Below the pieces are notes generated by a model, which worked only from the letters and a program-made list of their open reading frames with translations, ran no database searches and was not told where the DNA came from. From Arthrobacter sp. QXT-31 (lineage in GTDB: Bacteria > Actinomycetota > Actinomycetes > Actinomycetales > Micrococcaceae): 64,000 bases of DNA. Each line of letters begins with the position of its first letter. Position 1 is the first letter of the stretch. Positions 7,118 through 16,574 of this stretch are shown here, piece by piece. A program made the position numbers and the translations under genes. The stretch lies in the NCBI RefSeq assembly GCF_001969265.1, contig NZ_CP019304.1, positions 2,418,001-2,482,000 of the forward strand, read 5' to 3'.

Positions 7118-10100
7118 CTAGGGCCGGACCAGGGTCCGCAGGAGCTTCAGGGCCACCGAGATCGAGGCGATGTCCACCTGACCGGGCCTGGTGACCTCGG
7201 CGAAGGTGTCCTTGATCCGGGCCAGCTGCTCCTGGTGTCCGCGCTCCCAGGCCACGATGCGTCCGATCGGGTCGGGGGCGGACGGGTCGGCGTCCAGGGT
7301 GTGCTGCATGACCGAGACCGTCATGTCCGCCACGGCGGAATAGACGTCGTCGCGCAGGGCCACCCGGGCGAGGGCTTCCCACCGGTTCTGGCGCGGCAGG
7401 TCCGTGATGCGCAGCAGCAGGCTCGCGGCGCCGATGCGCTGGAACACCGTGTAGTAGAGGTCGGCGATCGTGGCGATGGGCTCCCGGATCTGTTCCGACA
7501 CGAGCGAGATGTCCAGCAGCCCGAAGCTCTCCAGCATGTCGGAAGCCCGCAGGCCCAGCTCGTGCGGCAGCCCCACCTGGTCCCAATGGGCGAGGCGGTC
7601 CTGCACGCGGTCCAGGTCAGATCCGCGCAGGTAGTCCACAGTGCGGGTCCGCAGCATCTCCAGCGTTGGCATGATCCTTGCCAGGGACGCTGTGATGGGC
7701 TGGTCCCGGTGGTCGTGGGTCACGTACCAGCGGGTGGCCCGGTCGAGTATCCGGCGCATGTGCAGCGCCACCTCGGCCGCATGCTCGGTGGGAAACTGGG
7801 GCGGAAGGGCGGCAATCCGGTCCACGAACCATGGCAGGTCGTACACTTCACGGGCCACCACGAAGCCCTTTGCCACCGCCGCGGGGGTGGCGGTCGTTTC
7901 CTCGATGGCGCGGAAGGCGAAGGTGATGCCGCCGAGGTTGATCATGTCATTGGCCACCACGGTGCAGATGATCTCGCGGCGCAGCGGGTGGCTGTCCAGC
8001 TCGGCGTCGAAGCGCTCGGACAGCTGGTGCGGGAAGTAGCTGCGGAGCACGCCCCGGAACCAGGGGTCATCGGCGAGGTCGCTGGCAACGAGGTCGGCGG
8101 CGAGCTCGATCTTGGCGTAGGCGGCCAGGACGGACAGTTCCGGGGCGGTCAGACCGTGGCCGGAACGGAGCCGTTCGTGAAGCTCTTCGGTGCCGGGCAG
8201 CGCCTCGATGCCGCGGTCGAGGTCCGCGGCGGTCTCCAGCCAGTCCATGGCCCGTTCGAAGCCGGGGCTCCAGTTGGCCACCAGGTGCCGGTCGTTGAGC
8301 AGCAGCACGTTCTGGTCCGTATTGTTCCTGAGGACCAGCCGCGCCACCTCCTCCGTGAGGGAATGCAGGAAGCCGGTCCGTTCAGCGGGGTCCATCCGGC
8401 CGGCCGCAATGACCCGGTCCAGGAAGATCTTGATGTTGACTTCGTGATCGGAGCAGTCCACCCCTGCGGAGTTGTCGATGGCGTCGGTGTTGAGCAGGAC
8501 TCCGGCCAGCGCGGCCTCGATGCGGCCGCGCTGGGTCACCCCGAGGTTGCCGCCTTCGGCCACCACCCTGGCCCGCAGCTCGGATCCGTTGATCCTGATG
8601 GGGTCGTTGGCCTTGTCGCCGACGTCGGCGTTTGTTTCGGTTCTGGCCTTCACATAGGTGCCGATCCCGCCGTTGTAGAGGAGGTCCACCGGTGCCCGGA
8701 GAATTGCCTGGAGGAGTTCCTGCGGCGCCAGTTCGGCGGTGCCGGGCTCCAGCCCCAGGACGCGCCGGACCGGCTCCGTCACCGTGATCGACTTGGCCTG
8801 ACGGGAGTAAACGCCGCCGCCCGCACTGATGAATGCCGCGTCGTAGTCGGCCCAGGACGAGCGGGACAGTCCGAAGAGGCGCCAGCGCTCGAGGAAGGAG
8901 GCCGCCGGGTCCGGGTCGGGGTCCAGGAAGATGTGCCGGTGGTCGAAGGCTGCCACGAGGCGGATCTGCGGGGAGAGCAGCATGCCGTTCCCGAAAACGT
9001 CGCCGCTCATGTCGCCGATGCCGGCCACGGTGAAGTCCTCGCTTTGGGTGTCGAGCCCCAGCTCCCTGAAGTGCTCTTTTACCGACTCCCAGGCACCCCG
9101 CGCGGTGATGCCCATCTGCTTGTGGTCGTAACCCACCGAACCGCCTGAGGCGAAGGCGTCCCCCAGCCAGAACCCGTATTCGCCGGCGATGAGGTTTGCG
9201 GTGTCTGAAAACGTAGCGGTCCCCTTGTCGGCGGCCACCACCAGGTAGTAGTCGTCGCCGTCGTGGCGGACCACGCGCTCGGGCGGGACCACTGTTTCCC
9301 GGCCTTCTGTTGAACGGGCACCGCTTTGTCCGACGGCGGGCAGGACCAGGTTGTCGGTCAGGTCCAGCAGGCCGCGGATGAAGATCCGGTAGCACTCCTG
9401 GCCCTCGGCCAGCCAGGCCGCCCGGTCACCGGCCGGATCCGGCAGCCGCTTGGGATAGAAACCGCCCTTCGCCCCAGTGGGCACGATGACGGAGTTCTTG
9501 ACCACCTGTGCCTTCACCAGGCCAAGGACCTCGGTGCGGAAGTCCTCGCGACGGTCCGACCAGCGCAAACCGCCGCGCGCCAACGCGCCGAAACGCAGAT
9601 GAACGCCCTCCACGCGCGGAGAATACACCCATATTTCGTACTTTGGCCGCGGCAGGGGCGAACTGTGGATCGCGGCCGGGTTGAGCTTGATGCTCAGGTG
9701 GGGCTTGCCCTGGTAGTAATTGGTCCGAAGGGTGGCCTCCACGAGGTTCATGAACGTCCGCAGCAGCCGGTCGGCGTCGAGCACGGGAACGTCGTCGATG
9801 GCAGCCAAAAGTTCCTGCCGGGATTCTGCTGTGGCGTGGAGCCTTTCGTCAGCGTCCAGCTGCGGATCGAACTTGGCGGCAAACAGCTTCAGCAGGGCAC
9901 GCGTGGCGCGGACGTTGGCCAGCAGTGTTTCGGCGATGAACCCGTAGGAATTGGTGGTTCCCAGCTGCTGCAGGTACTTGGCGTAACTGCGCAGGATCAC
10001 AACCTGCCGCCAGGGCACCCCCTCACGGATCACCAGTGCGTCAAAGCTGTCGGACTCGCTGTCTCCCCTCATCGCCGCGGAAAAGCAATCCGCCAGCCGG

Positions 10101-12085
10101 CCGCCCACCCGGGCGGGGTCAACGCCGCCGGGATACTTCACGCCGAGGTCGTACAGGTGCAGCTCGCGGCCACCGCGCCGCAGGCCGAAGGGCCGCTGGT
10201 CCAGCACCTCCACGCCGAGATTGTGCAGGAACGGTAGGAAGGTTGTGAGGCTGCGGGGCCGGGTGAGATAGAGCCTGATCCGGGAGCTTCGGGCAGCGGC
10301 CGGGGAGGCGCCGGCAGGCCGGGCCGGGGCATAAACGGTCAGGACCGGATCATCCGGGTCCCGGCCGCCCTTTCCCTCCAGGTCAAACTCCTCGAACTTG
10401 CCGATGTCCCGGATGGCCTCGTCCGGGCCGTACTCCGCGCGGTAGCTGGGCGGAAAGGCGCCGGACCAAAGTCCCGAAAGCCTGGCTGCCTTAGGGCCCG
10501 GAAAGCGGTCCCTGAGTGCTTCGTCCAGCCCTTCAGCCCAGGAGCGCGTGGCAGACAGGACCTGCCGTTCCAAGGTGGTGGCAGCGACGTCCGGGGTCGC
10601 ACCGGGCGCCAGCAGGAGCCGGAAGAAAACGCGGGCCATGGGGGAATCCCCCAGCCGGACTTCGAACTCCATGTCCTGCGGCCGGAAGGCGTGGCGGAGG
10701 ACATCCTCGATCCTGAGCCGGACGGCGGTGTTGTAGCGCCGCCGGGGCAGGAACACCAGGGCGTGGACAAACCGTCCCGGACTGTCCGGGCGCAGGAAGA
10801 GCCGGGTCCGGCGGCGCTGCTGCAGGTCAAGGATGTCGCTGGCCAGCCGGGCCAGGTCATCGACGCCGATGGAGAACAGTTCATCGCGTGGAAATGACTC
10901 AAGGACCGCCAGTGCATCCTTGCTGCGCTGAGACCGGGGCGTGGATTCGAGGTGTTCCAGCACCGCGGCCAGTTTGTCGCGGATCACCGGTATCCGCCGC
11001 ACGGACTGGCTGGAAGCGCCAGGGGTGAAGAGGCCAACGAAGTGCCGCTCGCCGGTCACCGTACCCGCGGCATCAAACATCGGAAGCCTGAGCTCGTCCA
11101 GGTAGGAAGCCCGGAGAACCCTTGAGCGGAGAGCGCAGGTGGTGAGCGTCAAAACCTGTCCGTGCCAGGACGCTTCCTCGTGTCCGCCGTCCACGTGCGC
11201 ACCGCCCTCCGGTTGGCCGCCGTCGTCCGCCTGTCCGCCGTCGTCCATAAGGGGACGGCGCAGCAGTCCCAGCGCATTGCCAGTCCGCGGCTCCGCGTCT
11301 TCCTTGCGTTCCGCGTACCCCAGGAACGTGAAGTTGCCGTCGTCCAGCCACCGCAGCAGGTCACGGACCTGGTCCGGCGGTGGAGCGGACGACGCGGGGA
11401 AACTGTCCACGGAGGCAATCGCAGTAGTCACGGCATCCTGGATGGCAGCGGAGTCCTCTGCAGCCGCGCGGACATCCTCCAGTACCCGGCGCAGATTGGC
11501 GATGAGCGCGGCAGCCCCGGATTGCCCGGATTCGTCCGGTTCTCGGGACTGTCCGGACTGTCCTGACTGTTCGAAATGCGCGGGGACCCGGTCGATTTCC
11601 ACGGCCACCCAGGTCTCGGTGGCGGTCCAGGCGCCGGCCGTTTCGCCAGACGCGCTGGCCGGTTCCTGTTCGGGCAAAGACCCAGCGGCCAGCCCCGACC
11701 TCGAAGGTCCATGCCGCAGGTCCAGGAGCTGGTGGGTCCGGGAGTCCCGCCGTGCCAGGAAGGTGGGGTGCACCAGCAGCCGGATCGCCGCGTCCCCGCG
11801 CGTCAGTTCAGCCGCGACCGAGTGGACAAGGAAGGGCATGTCGTCCGCGACGATGGCCACGACCGTTGCGTCCGGATCGTTCAAAACGCCGACGGCGGCC
11901 TGTCCCGGTGCGCGCTCCGCCGCCACAGACAGGTGGTACAGGGCGCGCTGGCGCAGGATGCCGAGGCTGTAGTCCGCGATGTCTTCCCCGGACACGTGCT
12001 CGTAGTAGTCGGTCAGGAACGACTCGCCGGGCAGGAAGGGGCCGCCCCCGCCGTTTCCGTCCCTCGGCACCGTTTCTTGCGCCAT
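7118..12085 (-). CDS. NAD-specific glutamate dehydrogenase, large (GDH-180) type
   Basis: A 1655-residue protein that oxidatively deaminates glutamate to 2-oxoglutarate with NAD+. Its size fits the GDH-180 class (about 1600 residues), typical of Streptomyces, Mycobacterium and Pseudomonas. The N-terminal half is regulatory, with ACT-like segments (for example FLVHSVAAELTRGDAAIRLL). The catalytic core contains LKAQVVKNSVIVPTGAKGGF and then the dinucleotide fold with VVAEGGNLGVTQRGR. A Glu/Asp/Ser-rich low-complexity patch (about residues 160-185, repeated QSG) is an insertion. It is monocistronic, between GNAT and a histidine phosphatase. Large GDHs generally work in the catabolic direction, which fits the amino-acid-degrading genes elsewhere in the window. 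Confidence 0.93.
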   Translation of the reverse strand: MAQETVPRDGNGGGGPFLPGESFLTDYYEHVSGEDIADYSLGILRQRALYHLSVAAERAPGQAAVGVLNDPDATVVAIVADDMPFLVHSVAAELTRGDAAIRLLVHPTFLARRDSRTHQLLDLRHGPSRSGLAAGSLPEQEPASASGETAGAWTATETWVAVEIDRVPAHFEQSGQSGQSREPDESGQSGAAALIANLRRVLEDVRAAAEDSAAIQDAVTTAIASVDSFPASSAPPPDQVRDLLRWLDDGNFTFLGYAERKEDAEPRTGNALGLLRRPLMDDGGQADDGGQPEGGAHVDGGHEEASWHGQVLTLTTCALRSRVLRASYLDELRLPMFDAAGTVTGERHFVGLFTPGASSQSVRRIPVIRDKLAAVLEHLESTPRSQRSKDALAVLESFPRDELFSIGVDDLARLASDILDLQQRRRTRLFLRPDSPGRFVHALVFLPRRRYNTAVRLRIEDVLRHAFRPQDMEFEVRLGDSPMARVFFRLLLAPGATPDVAATTLERQVLSATRSWAEGLDEALRDRFPGPKAARLSGLWSGAFPPSYRAEYGPDEAIRDIGKFEEFDLEGKGGRDPDDPVLTVYAPARPAGASPAAARSSRIRLYLTRPRSLTTFLPFLHNLGVEVLDQRPFGLRRGGRELHLYDLGVKYPGGVDPARVGGRLADCFSAAMRGDSESDSFDALVIREGVPWRQVVILRSYAKYLQQLGTTNSYGFIAETLLANVRATRALLKLFAAKFDPQLDADERLHATAESRQELLAAIDDVPVLDADRLLRTFMNLVEATLRTNYYQGKPHLSIKLNPAAIHSSPLPRPKYEIWVYSPRVEGVHLRFGALARGGLRWSDRREDFRTEVLGLVKAQVVKNSVIVPTGAKGGFYPKRLPDPAGDRAAWLAEGQECYRIFIRGLLDLTDNLVLPAVGQSGARSTEGRETVVPPERVVRHDGDDYYLVVAADKGTATFSDTANLIAGEYGFWLGDAFASGGSVGYDHKQMGITARGAWESVKEHFRELGLDTQSEDFTVAGIGDMSGDVFGNGMLLSPQIRLVAAFDHRHIFLDPDPDPAASFLERWRLFGLSRSSWADYDAAFISAGGGVYSRQAKSITVTEPVRRVLGLEPGTAELAPQELLQAILRAPVDLLYNGGIGTYVKARTETNADVGDKANDPIRINGSELRARVVAEGGNLGVTQRGRIEAALAGVLLNTDAIDNSAGVDCSDHEVNIKIFLDRVIAAGRMDPAERTGFLHSLTEEVARLVLRNNTDQNVLLLNDRHLVANWSPGFERAMDWLETAADLDRGIEALPGTEELHERLRSGHGLTAPELSVLAAYAKIELAADLVASDLADDPWFRGVLRSYFPHQLSERFDAELDSHPLRREIICTVVANDMINLGGITFAFRAIEETTATPAAVAKGFVVAREVYDLPWFVDRIAALPPQFPTEHAAEVALHMRRILDRATRWYVTHDHRDQPITASLARIMPTLEMLRTRTVDYLRGSDLDRVQDRLAHWDQVGLPHELGLRASDMLESFGLLDISLVSEQIREPIATIADLYYTVFQRIGAASLLLRITDLPRQNRWEALARVALRDDVYSAVADMTVSVMQHTLDADPSAPDPIGRIVAWERGHQEQLARIKDTFAEVTRPGQVDIASISVALKLLRTLVRP

Positions 12086-12214
12086 GGCAGTGCGCCTCCA
12101 CCGTGGGGGAGCCGCCGCAAGCCGCGGTTTCCGGTCCTGTCCCCACGCCTGCTCTCATGATGGCCGCCTCCCGGACGCGAGTCCAGTGCGGCGGGCTCCC
12201 GGGGCGGCCCGGAC

Positions 12215-12880
12215 TTAGCCGGTGGTCTTTCCCATCGGGTCCTCGGCGGTGGGGTCGGCCAGGGCAAGGCCGCCCACCGGGCTGGCGTCCCAGTGGATCA
12301 GGTTCCAGCCGCCGTCGGGGTCGCCTTCCAGCGCCACAATGCCGGTGTTGGCCAGGATGTGCCGGGCGGCGAACTGCATATCGATGTTGTCCGCGCGGTG
12401 GCCTGCCCACACGCGGATCGCGGCACCATGGCTCACCACGGCGGCTGCCCCGGTGCCAGCGGCTTCTGCGGCCACCTTGGCGATGGCCGCGTCGTAGCGC
12501 CCGAAAAACTCGTGCCCGTCCGGTCCGGCAGGCATCCTGCGGTCAAAGTCGCCGTCACTCCAGGCGAAGACGGTGCTCATGTACCGCCGGTGGGACTCAT
12601 GGTCCGTCAGCTTTTCGAGCGCGCCCGCCTCGATTTCGTGGATGCCGTCCAGGATCTCCACCTCGAGGCCGAGCTCGCGGCTCAGCGGTTTGGCGGTGAT
12701 CTGCGTGCGGAGCAGGGTGGACGCGTAGAGCGCGCTGATCGGCTCGTTCACGAGGGCCCGCGGCAGGGCCTCTGCCTGACGCTCGCCGAGTTGGGTCAGG
12801 CCGGGACCCGGGTGCGCTGTGTCCAGCTGCCCCAGCACGTTTCCGGGAGTTTCGCCGTGGCGGATGAGCAGCAGCCTCAT
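12215..12880 (-). CDS. Histidine phosphatase family protein (phosphoglycerate mutase-like)
   Basis: A 221-residue member of the histidine phosphatase superfamily. The catalytic LLIRHGET motif is at residues 3-11 with the phospho-accepting His in RHG. The second catalytic His is in VVSHGAAIRVW in the C-terminal half. ATG at 12880 is chosen because AAGGAA lies ten bases upstream; an in-frame ATG at 12901 lacks one. Members dephosphorylate sugar phosphates, nucleotides or phosphoproteins; the substrate is not evident. It lies between the purB terminator and the glutamate dehydrogenase, all on the minus strand. Confidence 0.87.
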   Translation of the reverse strand: MRLLLIRHGETPGNVLGQLDTAHPGPGLTQLGERQAEALPRALVNEPISALYASTLLRTQITAKPLSRELGLEVEILDGIHEIEAGALEKLTDHESHRRYMSTVFAWSDGDFDRRMPAGPDGHEFFGRYDAAIAKVAAEAAGTGAAAVVSHGAAIRVWAGHRADNIDMQFAARHILANTGIVALEGDPDGGWNLIHWDASPVGGLALADPTAEDPMGKTTG

Positions 12881-12973
12881 GGTTTTCGCGTTCCTTGTCA
12901 TCGTCGAAAAAGGTTGGCGGGATGGGCCGCCTGCAGCGGAACCGCTGCCTTGCGGGCGCCGCCGGAAACGAAA

Positions 12974-13003
12974 GCGGTGCCGGGCCGCAGGGCCCGGCAC
13001 CGC
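12974..13003 (-). terminator. Rho-independent terminator of purB
   Basis: A perfect 13-bp G+C-rich stem (GCGGTGCCGGGCC) with a four-base loop begins eight bases after the purB stop. Read in the purB direction it is followed by TTTCGTTTCC. Confidence 0.85.
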
Positions 13004-13011
13004 CGTCGTAC

Positions 13012-14454
13012 TTATTTGAGGTGGTCCACCAGCTGGTCCGCGATGCCGGTGTACTTGCCCGGCGTCAGGGCCAGCAGCCGTACCTCGGCATCAGCGGAAA
13101 GGCCCAGGCTCTGGACGAACTCCTGCATCCGGGCGGCGTCCACGCGCTGGCCGCGGGTGAGGTCCTTAAGCCGCTCGTACGGGTTTTCCATGCCTGCGAC
13201 GCCCGCGATCGCCTCCGCGCGCATTACCATCTGGATCGCCTCGCCCAGGACTTCCCAGTTGGTGTCGAGGTCCTCGGCGAGCACGCTCTCCGCGACATCG
13301 AGCCGTTCCAGGCCCTTGGCCACGTTGGAGATGGCCAGCAGGGAGTGCCCGAACGCCACGCCGATGTTGCGCTGGCTGGAGGAGTCCGTCAGGTCGCGCT
13401 GCCAGCGGGACGTGACCAGGGTGGAGCCCAGCACGTCCAGCAGGCCGGAGGAGATCTCCAGGTTGGCCTCGGCGTTTTCGAAGCGGATCGGGTTGACCTT
13501 GTGAGGCATCGTGGAGGAGCCGGTGGCGCCTGCCACGGGGATCTGGGCGAAGTAGCCGATGGAGATGTAGCTCCAGATGTCCGTGCAGACGTTGTGCAGG
13601 ATCCGGTTGAAGCGGGCGACGTCGGCGTACAGCTCGGCCTGCCAGTCGTGGCTTTCAATCTGCGTGGTCAGCGGGTTCCAGGTCAGGCCCAGCTTCTCCA
13701 CGAACGACTTGGCCACCTGCTGCCAGTCGGCGCCCGGGACGGAAACCACGTGGGCCGCGTACGTGCCGGTGGCACCGTTGATCTTGCCGAGGTACTCGGT
13801 CCTGGCAATCCGGTCCAGCTGCCGGTTCAGGCGGTGCGCGATGACGGCGAGTTCCTTGCCCAGGGTGGTGGGCGTGGCGGGCTGGCCGTGGGTGCGGGAC
13901 AGCATCGGAACGGCGCGGTTGTCCTCGGCCATCTTGCTGATCTGGGCCACGAGGGCTCGGGCGGCGGGCAGCCACACGTCCTCCACAGCGCCCTTCACGC
14001 CCAGGGCGTAGGACAGGTTGTTGATGTCCTCGGACGTGCAGCCGAAGTGCACCATGGCGGTCAGGTTCTCAATGCCGATGGCGGGCAGGCGGCGGCCGAT
14101 GTAGTACTCCACGGCCTTCACGTCGTGGACGGTGACGGCTTCGATTTCTGCCAGCTCGGCGACGGAGGAGGCATCGAATTCGGTGACGATGGCCCGCAGC
14201 TGCTGCTGCTGGTCCCCGGTCAGGGGGCCCGCGCCGGGAAGGACGTTGTCCCCGGTCAGGTGGATCAGCCACTCCACCTCGACGGCGACGCGGTCGCGGT
14301 TGAGGGCTGCCTCGGACAGGTAGTCAACGAGGGGGGCTACGGCGGACTTGTAACGGCCGTCCAGCGGGCCGAGCGCGATTTGTTCCCCTGACGCGGCGAG
14401 GGCCAGGCGTCCGGAGGGCGTACGGGTATCAGCTGTGGCGGCAGTTTCAGGCAT
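13012..14454 (-). CDS. purB: Adenylosuccinate lyase
   Basis: A 480-residue enzyme of the fumarase/aspartase superfamily that cleaves SAICAR to AICAR and adenylosuccinate to AMP, both releasing fumarate, in purine synthesis. The superfamily signature GSSTMPHKVNPIRFEN is at residues 312-327. The N-terminal LGPLDGRYKSAVAPLVDYLSE and the TRTHGQPATPTTLGKE segment identify the PurB subgroup, in the longer E. coli-like form. It starts at ATG 14454 and ends just before a strong hairpin at 12974-13003, so it is probably a single-gene transcript. It is divergent from the WXG-like/hydrolase pair across about 200 bases. Confidence 0.96.
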   Translation of the reverse strand: MPETAATADTRTPSGRLALAASGEQIALGPLDGRYKSAVAPLVDYLSEAALNRDRVAVEVEWLIHLTGDNVLPGAGPLTGDQQQQLRAIVTEFDASSVAELAEIEAVTVHDVKAVEYYIGRRLPAIGIENLTAMVHFGCTSEDINNLSYALGVKGAVEDVWLPAARALVAQISKMAEDNRAVPMLSRTHGQPATPTTLGKELAVIAHRLNRQLDRIARTEYLGKINGATGTYAAHVVSVPGADWQQVAKSFVEKLGLTWNPLTTQIESHDWQAELYADVARFNRILHNVCTDIWSYISIGYFAQIPVAGATGSSTMPHKVNPIRFENAEANLEISSGLLDVLGSTLVTSRWQRDLTDSSSQRNIGVAFGHSLLAISNVAKGLERLDVAESVLAEDLDTNWEVLGEAIQMVMRAEAIAGVAGMENPYERLKDLTRGQRVDAARMQEFVQSLGLSADAEVRLLALTPGKYTGIADQLVDHLK

Positions 14455-14658
14455 GACCTGATTCTTTCATGAAGTTCTGTGCCCGCTGAAGCGCAGGATT
14501 CCGTGTGACCTGTCCCCCACAGCCCCGCCGCCGGGCACTTCTCCACATGGACGACGCCGGCCGTTCCGCCACCGCGGTACTGCACCTTAGCGTCGTGGTC
14601 AGGAATTGCGGAAGGGGCGGTGCCGGAGCGCCGGCCCCGCAGGATTGGGGGTATCCGA

Positions 14659-14979
14659 ATGAGCGCCAGCGTCCCGGCAGGCAGCGTCACGGCAGCGGAC
14701 GCCGCGGCATGTTCGTCGCGCAGCTATGAGGTCCAGCTGCTGGCCGGGCGGGTGGAGGCCTGCGCGGAACAGGTCGATGCCGTGCAGGCCAGGTTTAGGC
14801 AGCTCCAGCTGATGGACTGGCAGTCACCCGCAGGGCTGGCGTACCGCTCCAGCCTGGGGATGCAAGCCGTTTCCCTTACCCGGGCCCGGGAGAGAGCGCT
14901 TGCCGCCTCCCTCGCCGTGCGGCGGCACTCCGTGCAGGTTGCCCGCTCGGCCCTCCCGGCCGCCGCAGGTGATTACTGA
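14659..14979 (+). CDS. Small WXG100-like helical protein
   Basis: A 106-residue, Ala-rich, predominantly helical protein without a signal peptide or membrane segment. It carries DWQSPAGLAYRSSL between two predicted helices, which resembles the W-x-G turn of WXG100/Esx proteins (Trp, small residues, then an aromatic and a long helix). The coding end overlaps the next gene by one base (TGATG), so the two are translationally coupled. ATG at 14659 has a GGGGG run about eight bases upstream. No type VII secretion machinery lies in the window. Assignment to the Esx-like group is by motif and gene pairing and is tentative. Confidence 0.6.
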   Translation: MSASVPAGSVTAADAAACSSRSYEVQLLAGRVEACAEQVDAVQARFRQLQLMDWQSPAGLAYRSSLGMQAVSLTRARERALAASLAVRRHSVQVARSALPAAAGDY

Positions 14980-16574
14980 TGTCGGGGACGATTCCGGGAG
15001 GCGGCGGGCAACCTGTTGAAGCCGGGCAGCTACGTTCCGTCGAGCCCAACTCCGGCGGCACGATGTCCGTGCGCGGCGGAGTGGGCGGGATCTCCTTCCA
15101 GCTCGAGGAACTGGATGCGGGGGCGCGGGGGCTCGAGGCGCTTGCACGCGATCTGGCTGCGGTGGAACTGGGCCTCTACAGGGTCTGGGGGGAACTGGGA
15201 AGCTACCAGCGGGATGAGCCGTTCAGCGGGGCGGAGGCCCTCACTGCAGTCTGGGAGGGGCAGCGTTCCGTGGCGGCGGTGCGCGAGGAGCTGGAGCGCC
15301 TGGCCGGAAGTGTGCGCGCCTGCCAGCTGGAGTACAGCGCCGCGGAGGGCGCAAACGTGCTGGTGGCGCAGCTCGGCCTCGACGCCCCGTGGCTGACCGG
15401 GCGGTGGCTGGCCGACTTTGCCCTGTCGGGGGACTGGCGCCCGAACAGGGCCAGCACGGAAGCCATGACCGGGAACGACCGTCCGCAAGGCGGCGCGATC
15501 CTGGCCGCGCTCCTGGGCACGCGGCCCGGCGAGATCGATGCCGCAGCCCGGATGGCCCTGGCCTCCGGCGGGGGGACCAGCGTGCCGGTCCTCCTTAGGA
15601 TGCTGCTGGACAGGGTGAGGCCGGATCTGAGGCCGCGGCCCGTCACGGCAGTGCAGGTCACGGGACCAGCGAAGGGATCCGCGGACACTGCCGTGGACAC
15701 ATCCCCGGCGGGTCTTCTGGCCCGGGCCGGGGCGGTCGAGGATGCAGGGAGCGGACAGATCGAGGTCATCCAGACTTCCAACGGCGGACGGGACGCGTTC
15801 ATCGTGATCATTCCCGGAACCCAGCCCGGCAACATGGGCGGCCCCAACCCCTTCGACGAGGTCGGCGTCGGTGAATCGCTGGGGTACGGTTCGGAGTACA
15901 CGGCCGCTGCCATCCGCTCCGCACTGCGGCAGGCCGGCGCGGAAGCCGGGGACCAGGTGGTGGCCGTCGGGTACAGCCAGGGTGGAATCCACGCCATGAA
16001 CCTGAGCCGGGACAAGGCCTTTCTGGCCGAGTATGACCTCAGGTACGTGCTGACTGCTGGATCGCCGGTGGGTGCGGTAACCCCGGAGCCCGGCGTCAGC
16101 AGCCTGCATCTGGAGCACCGGCAGGACTGGGTCCCGGGCAGCGAGGGCCTTCCCAACCCGGACACCAGGGACAGGGTGACGGTAACGCTGAACGGGCTGG
16201 TCCGGACGCCTTCCGGCGAGGACGCCGGCCTCGGCCCCGGTCACCGGCTGACCAACTATGAGGCGGGGGCCCGGGCTGTCTCGGAGAGTTCCGACCCTTC
16301 GCTGGTGGCGTCCACCGCCGTACTTGCCGGCGTGGTGGGGGCCGGAGGGGCAGCCACCGCCACCCGCTTCCAGCTGATCCGCGCGCCACAGCCGGCGGTG
16401 CCCGCCCCTCCGCTGTCACTGCCCGGCGCGGGCAGAGCAGTGCTTCCCGGGCACGTCCTGCCCGGGGGTGGTGCCAGCGGCAGCGGCGGTATCAGTGGTG
16501 CCGCGGGCGTCAGCGGTGGCGGGCCCGTCAGCGGTGGCGGGCGCCGGGCACCCGGTCTGCCACCAGCGAAATGA
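14979..16574 (+). CDS. Alpha/beta hydrolase with N-terminal WXG-like helical domain
   Basis: A 531-residue protein with three parts. Residues about 35-130 are a helical hairpin similar in character to Esx-like proteins (WGELGSYQ, PFSGAEALTAVWEGQ). Residues about 215-430 form an alpha/beta hydrolase fold with the nucleophile elbow GYSQGG (Ser333) and a likely catalytic His in GPGHRLTNYE. The last 100 residues are Gly/Ala/Pro-rich. There is no classical signal peptide, so export, if any, would go through a type VII-like route with its partner, to which it is coupled by a one-base overlap. The substrate is unknown; a lipase/esterase or cutinase-like activity is a guess. Its 3' end overlaps the convergent holin-like gene by 47 bases. 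Confidence 0.72.
   Translation: MSGTIPGGGGQPVEAGQLRSVEPNSGGTMSVRGGVGGISFQLEELDAGARGLEALARDLAAVELGLYRVWGELGSYQRDEPFSGAEALTAVWEGQRSVAAVREELERLAGSVRACQLEYSAAEGANVLVAQLGLDAPWLTGRWLADFALSGDWRPNRASTEAMTGNDRPQGGAILAALLGTRPGEIDAAARMALASGGGTSVPVLLRMLLDRVRPDLRPRPVTAVQVTGPAKGSADTAVDTSPAGLLARAGAVEDAGSGQIEVIQTSNGGRDAFIVIIPGTQPGNMGGPNPFDEVGVGESLGYGSEYTAAAIRSALRQAGAEAGDQVVAVGYSQGGIHAMNLSRDKAFLAEYDLRYVLTAGSPVGAVTPEPGVSSLHLEHRQDWVPGSEGLPNPDTRDRVTVTLNGLVRTPSGEDAGLGPGHRLTNYEAGARAVSESSDPSLVASTAVLAGVVGAGGAATATRFQLIRAPQPAVPAPPLSLPGAGRAVLPGHVLPGGGASGSGGISGAAGVSGGGPVSGGGRRAPGLPPAK

Noticed and set aside
7235..9148. A 637-codon open frame on the plus strand
   Set aside because: It is antisense to the glutamate dehydrogenase gene. 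The high G+C third-position bias leaves long open frames on the opposite strand; its translation has no recognisable domain and no ribosome site.
12895..14391. A 498-codon plus-strand frame opposite purB
   Set aside because: The purB reading has full family motifs; the opposite strand gives a His/Gly/Val-rich product typical of an antisense shadow.
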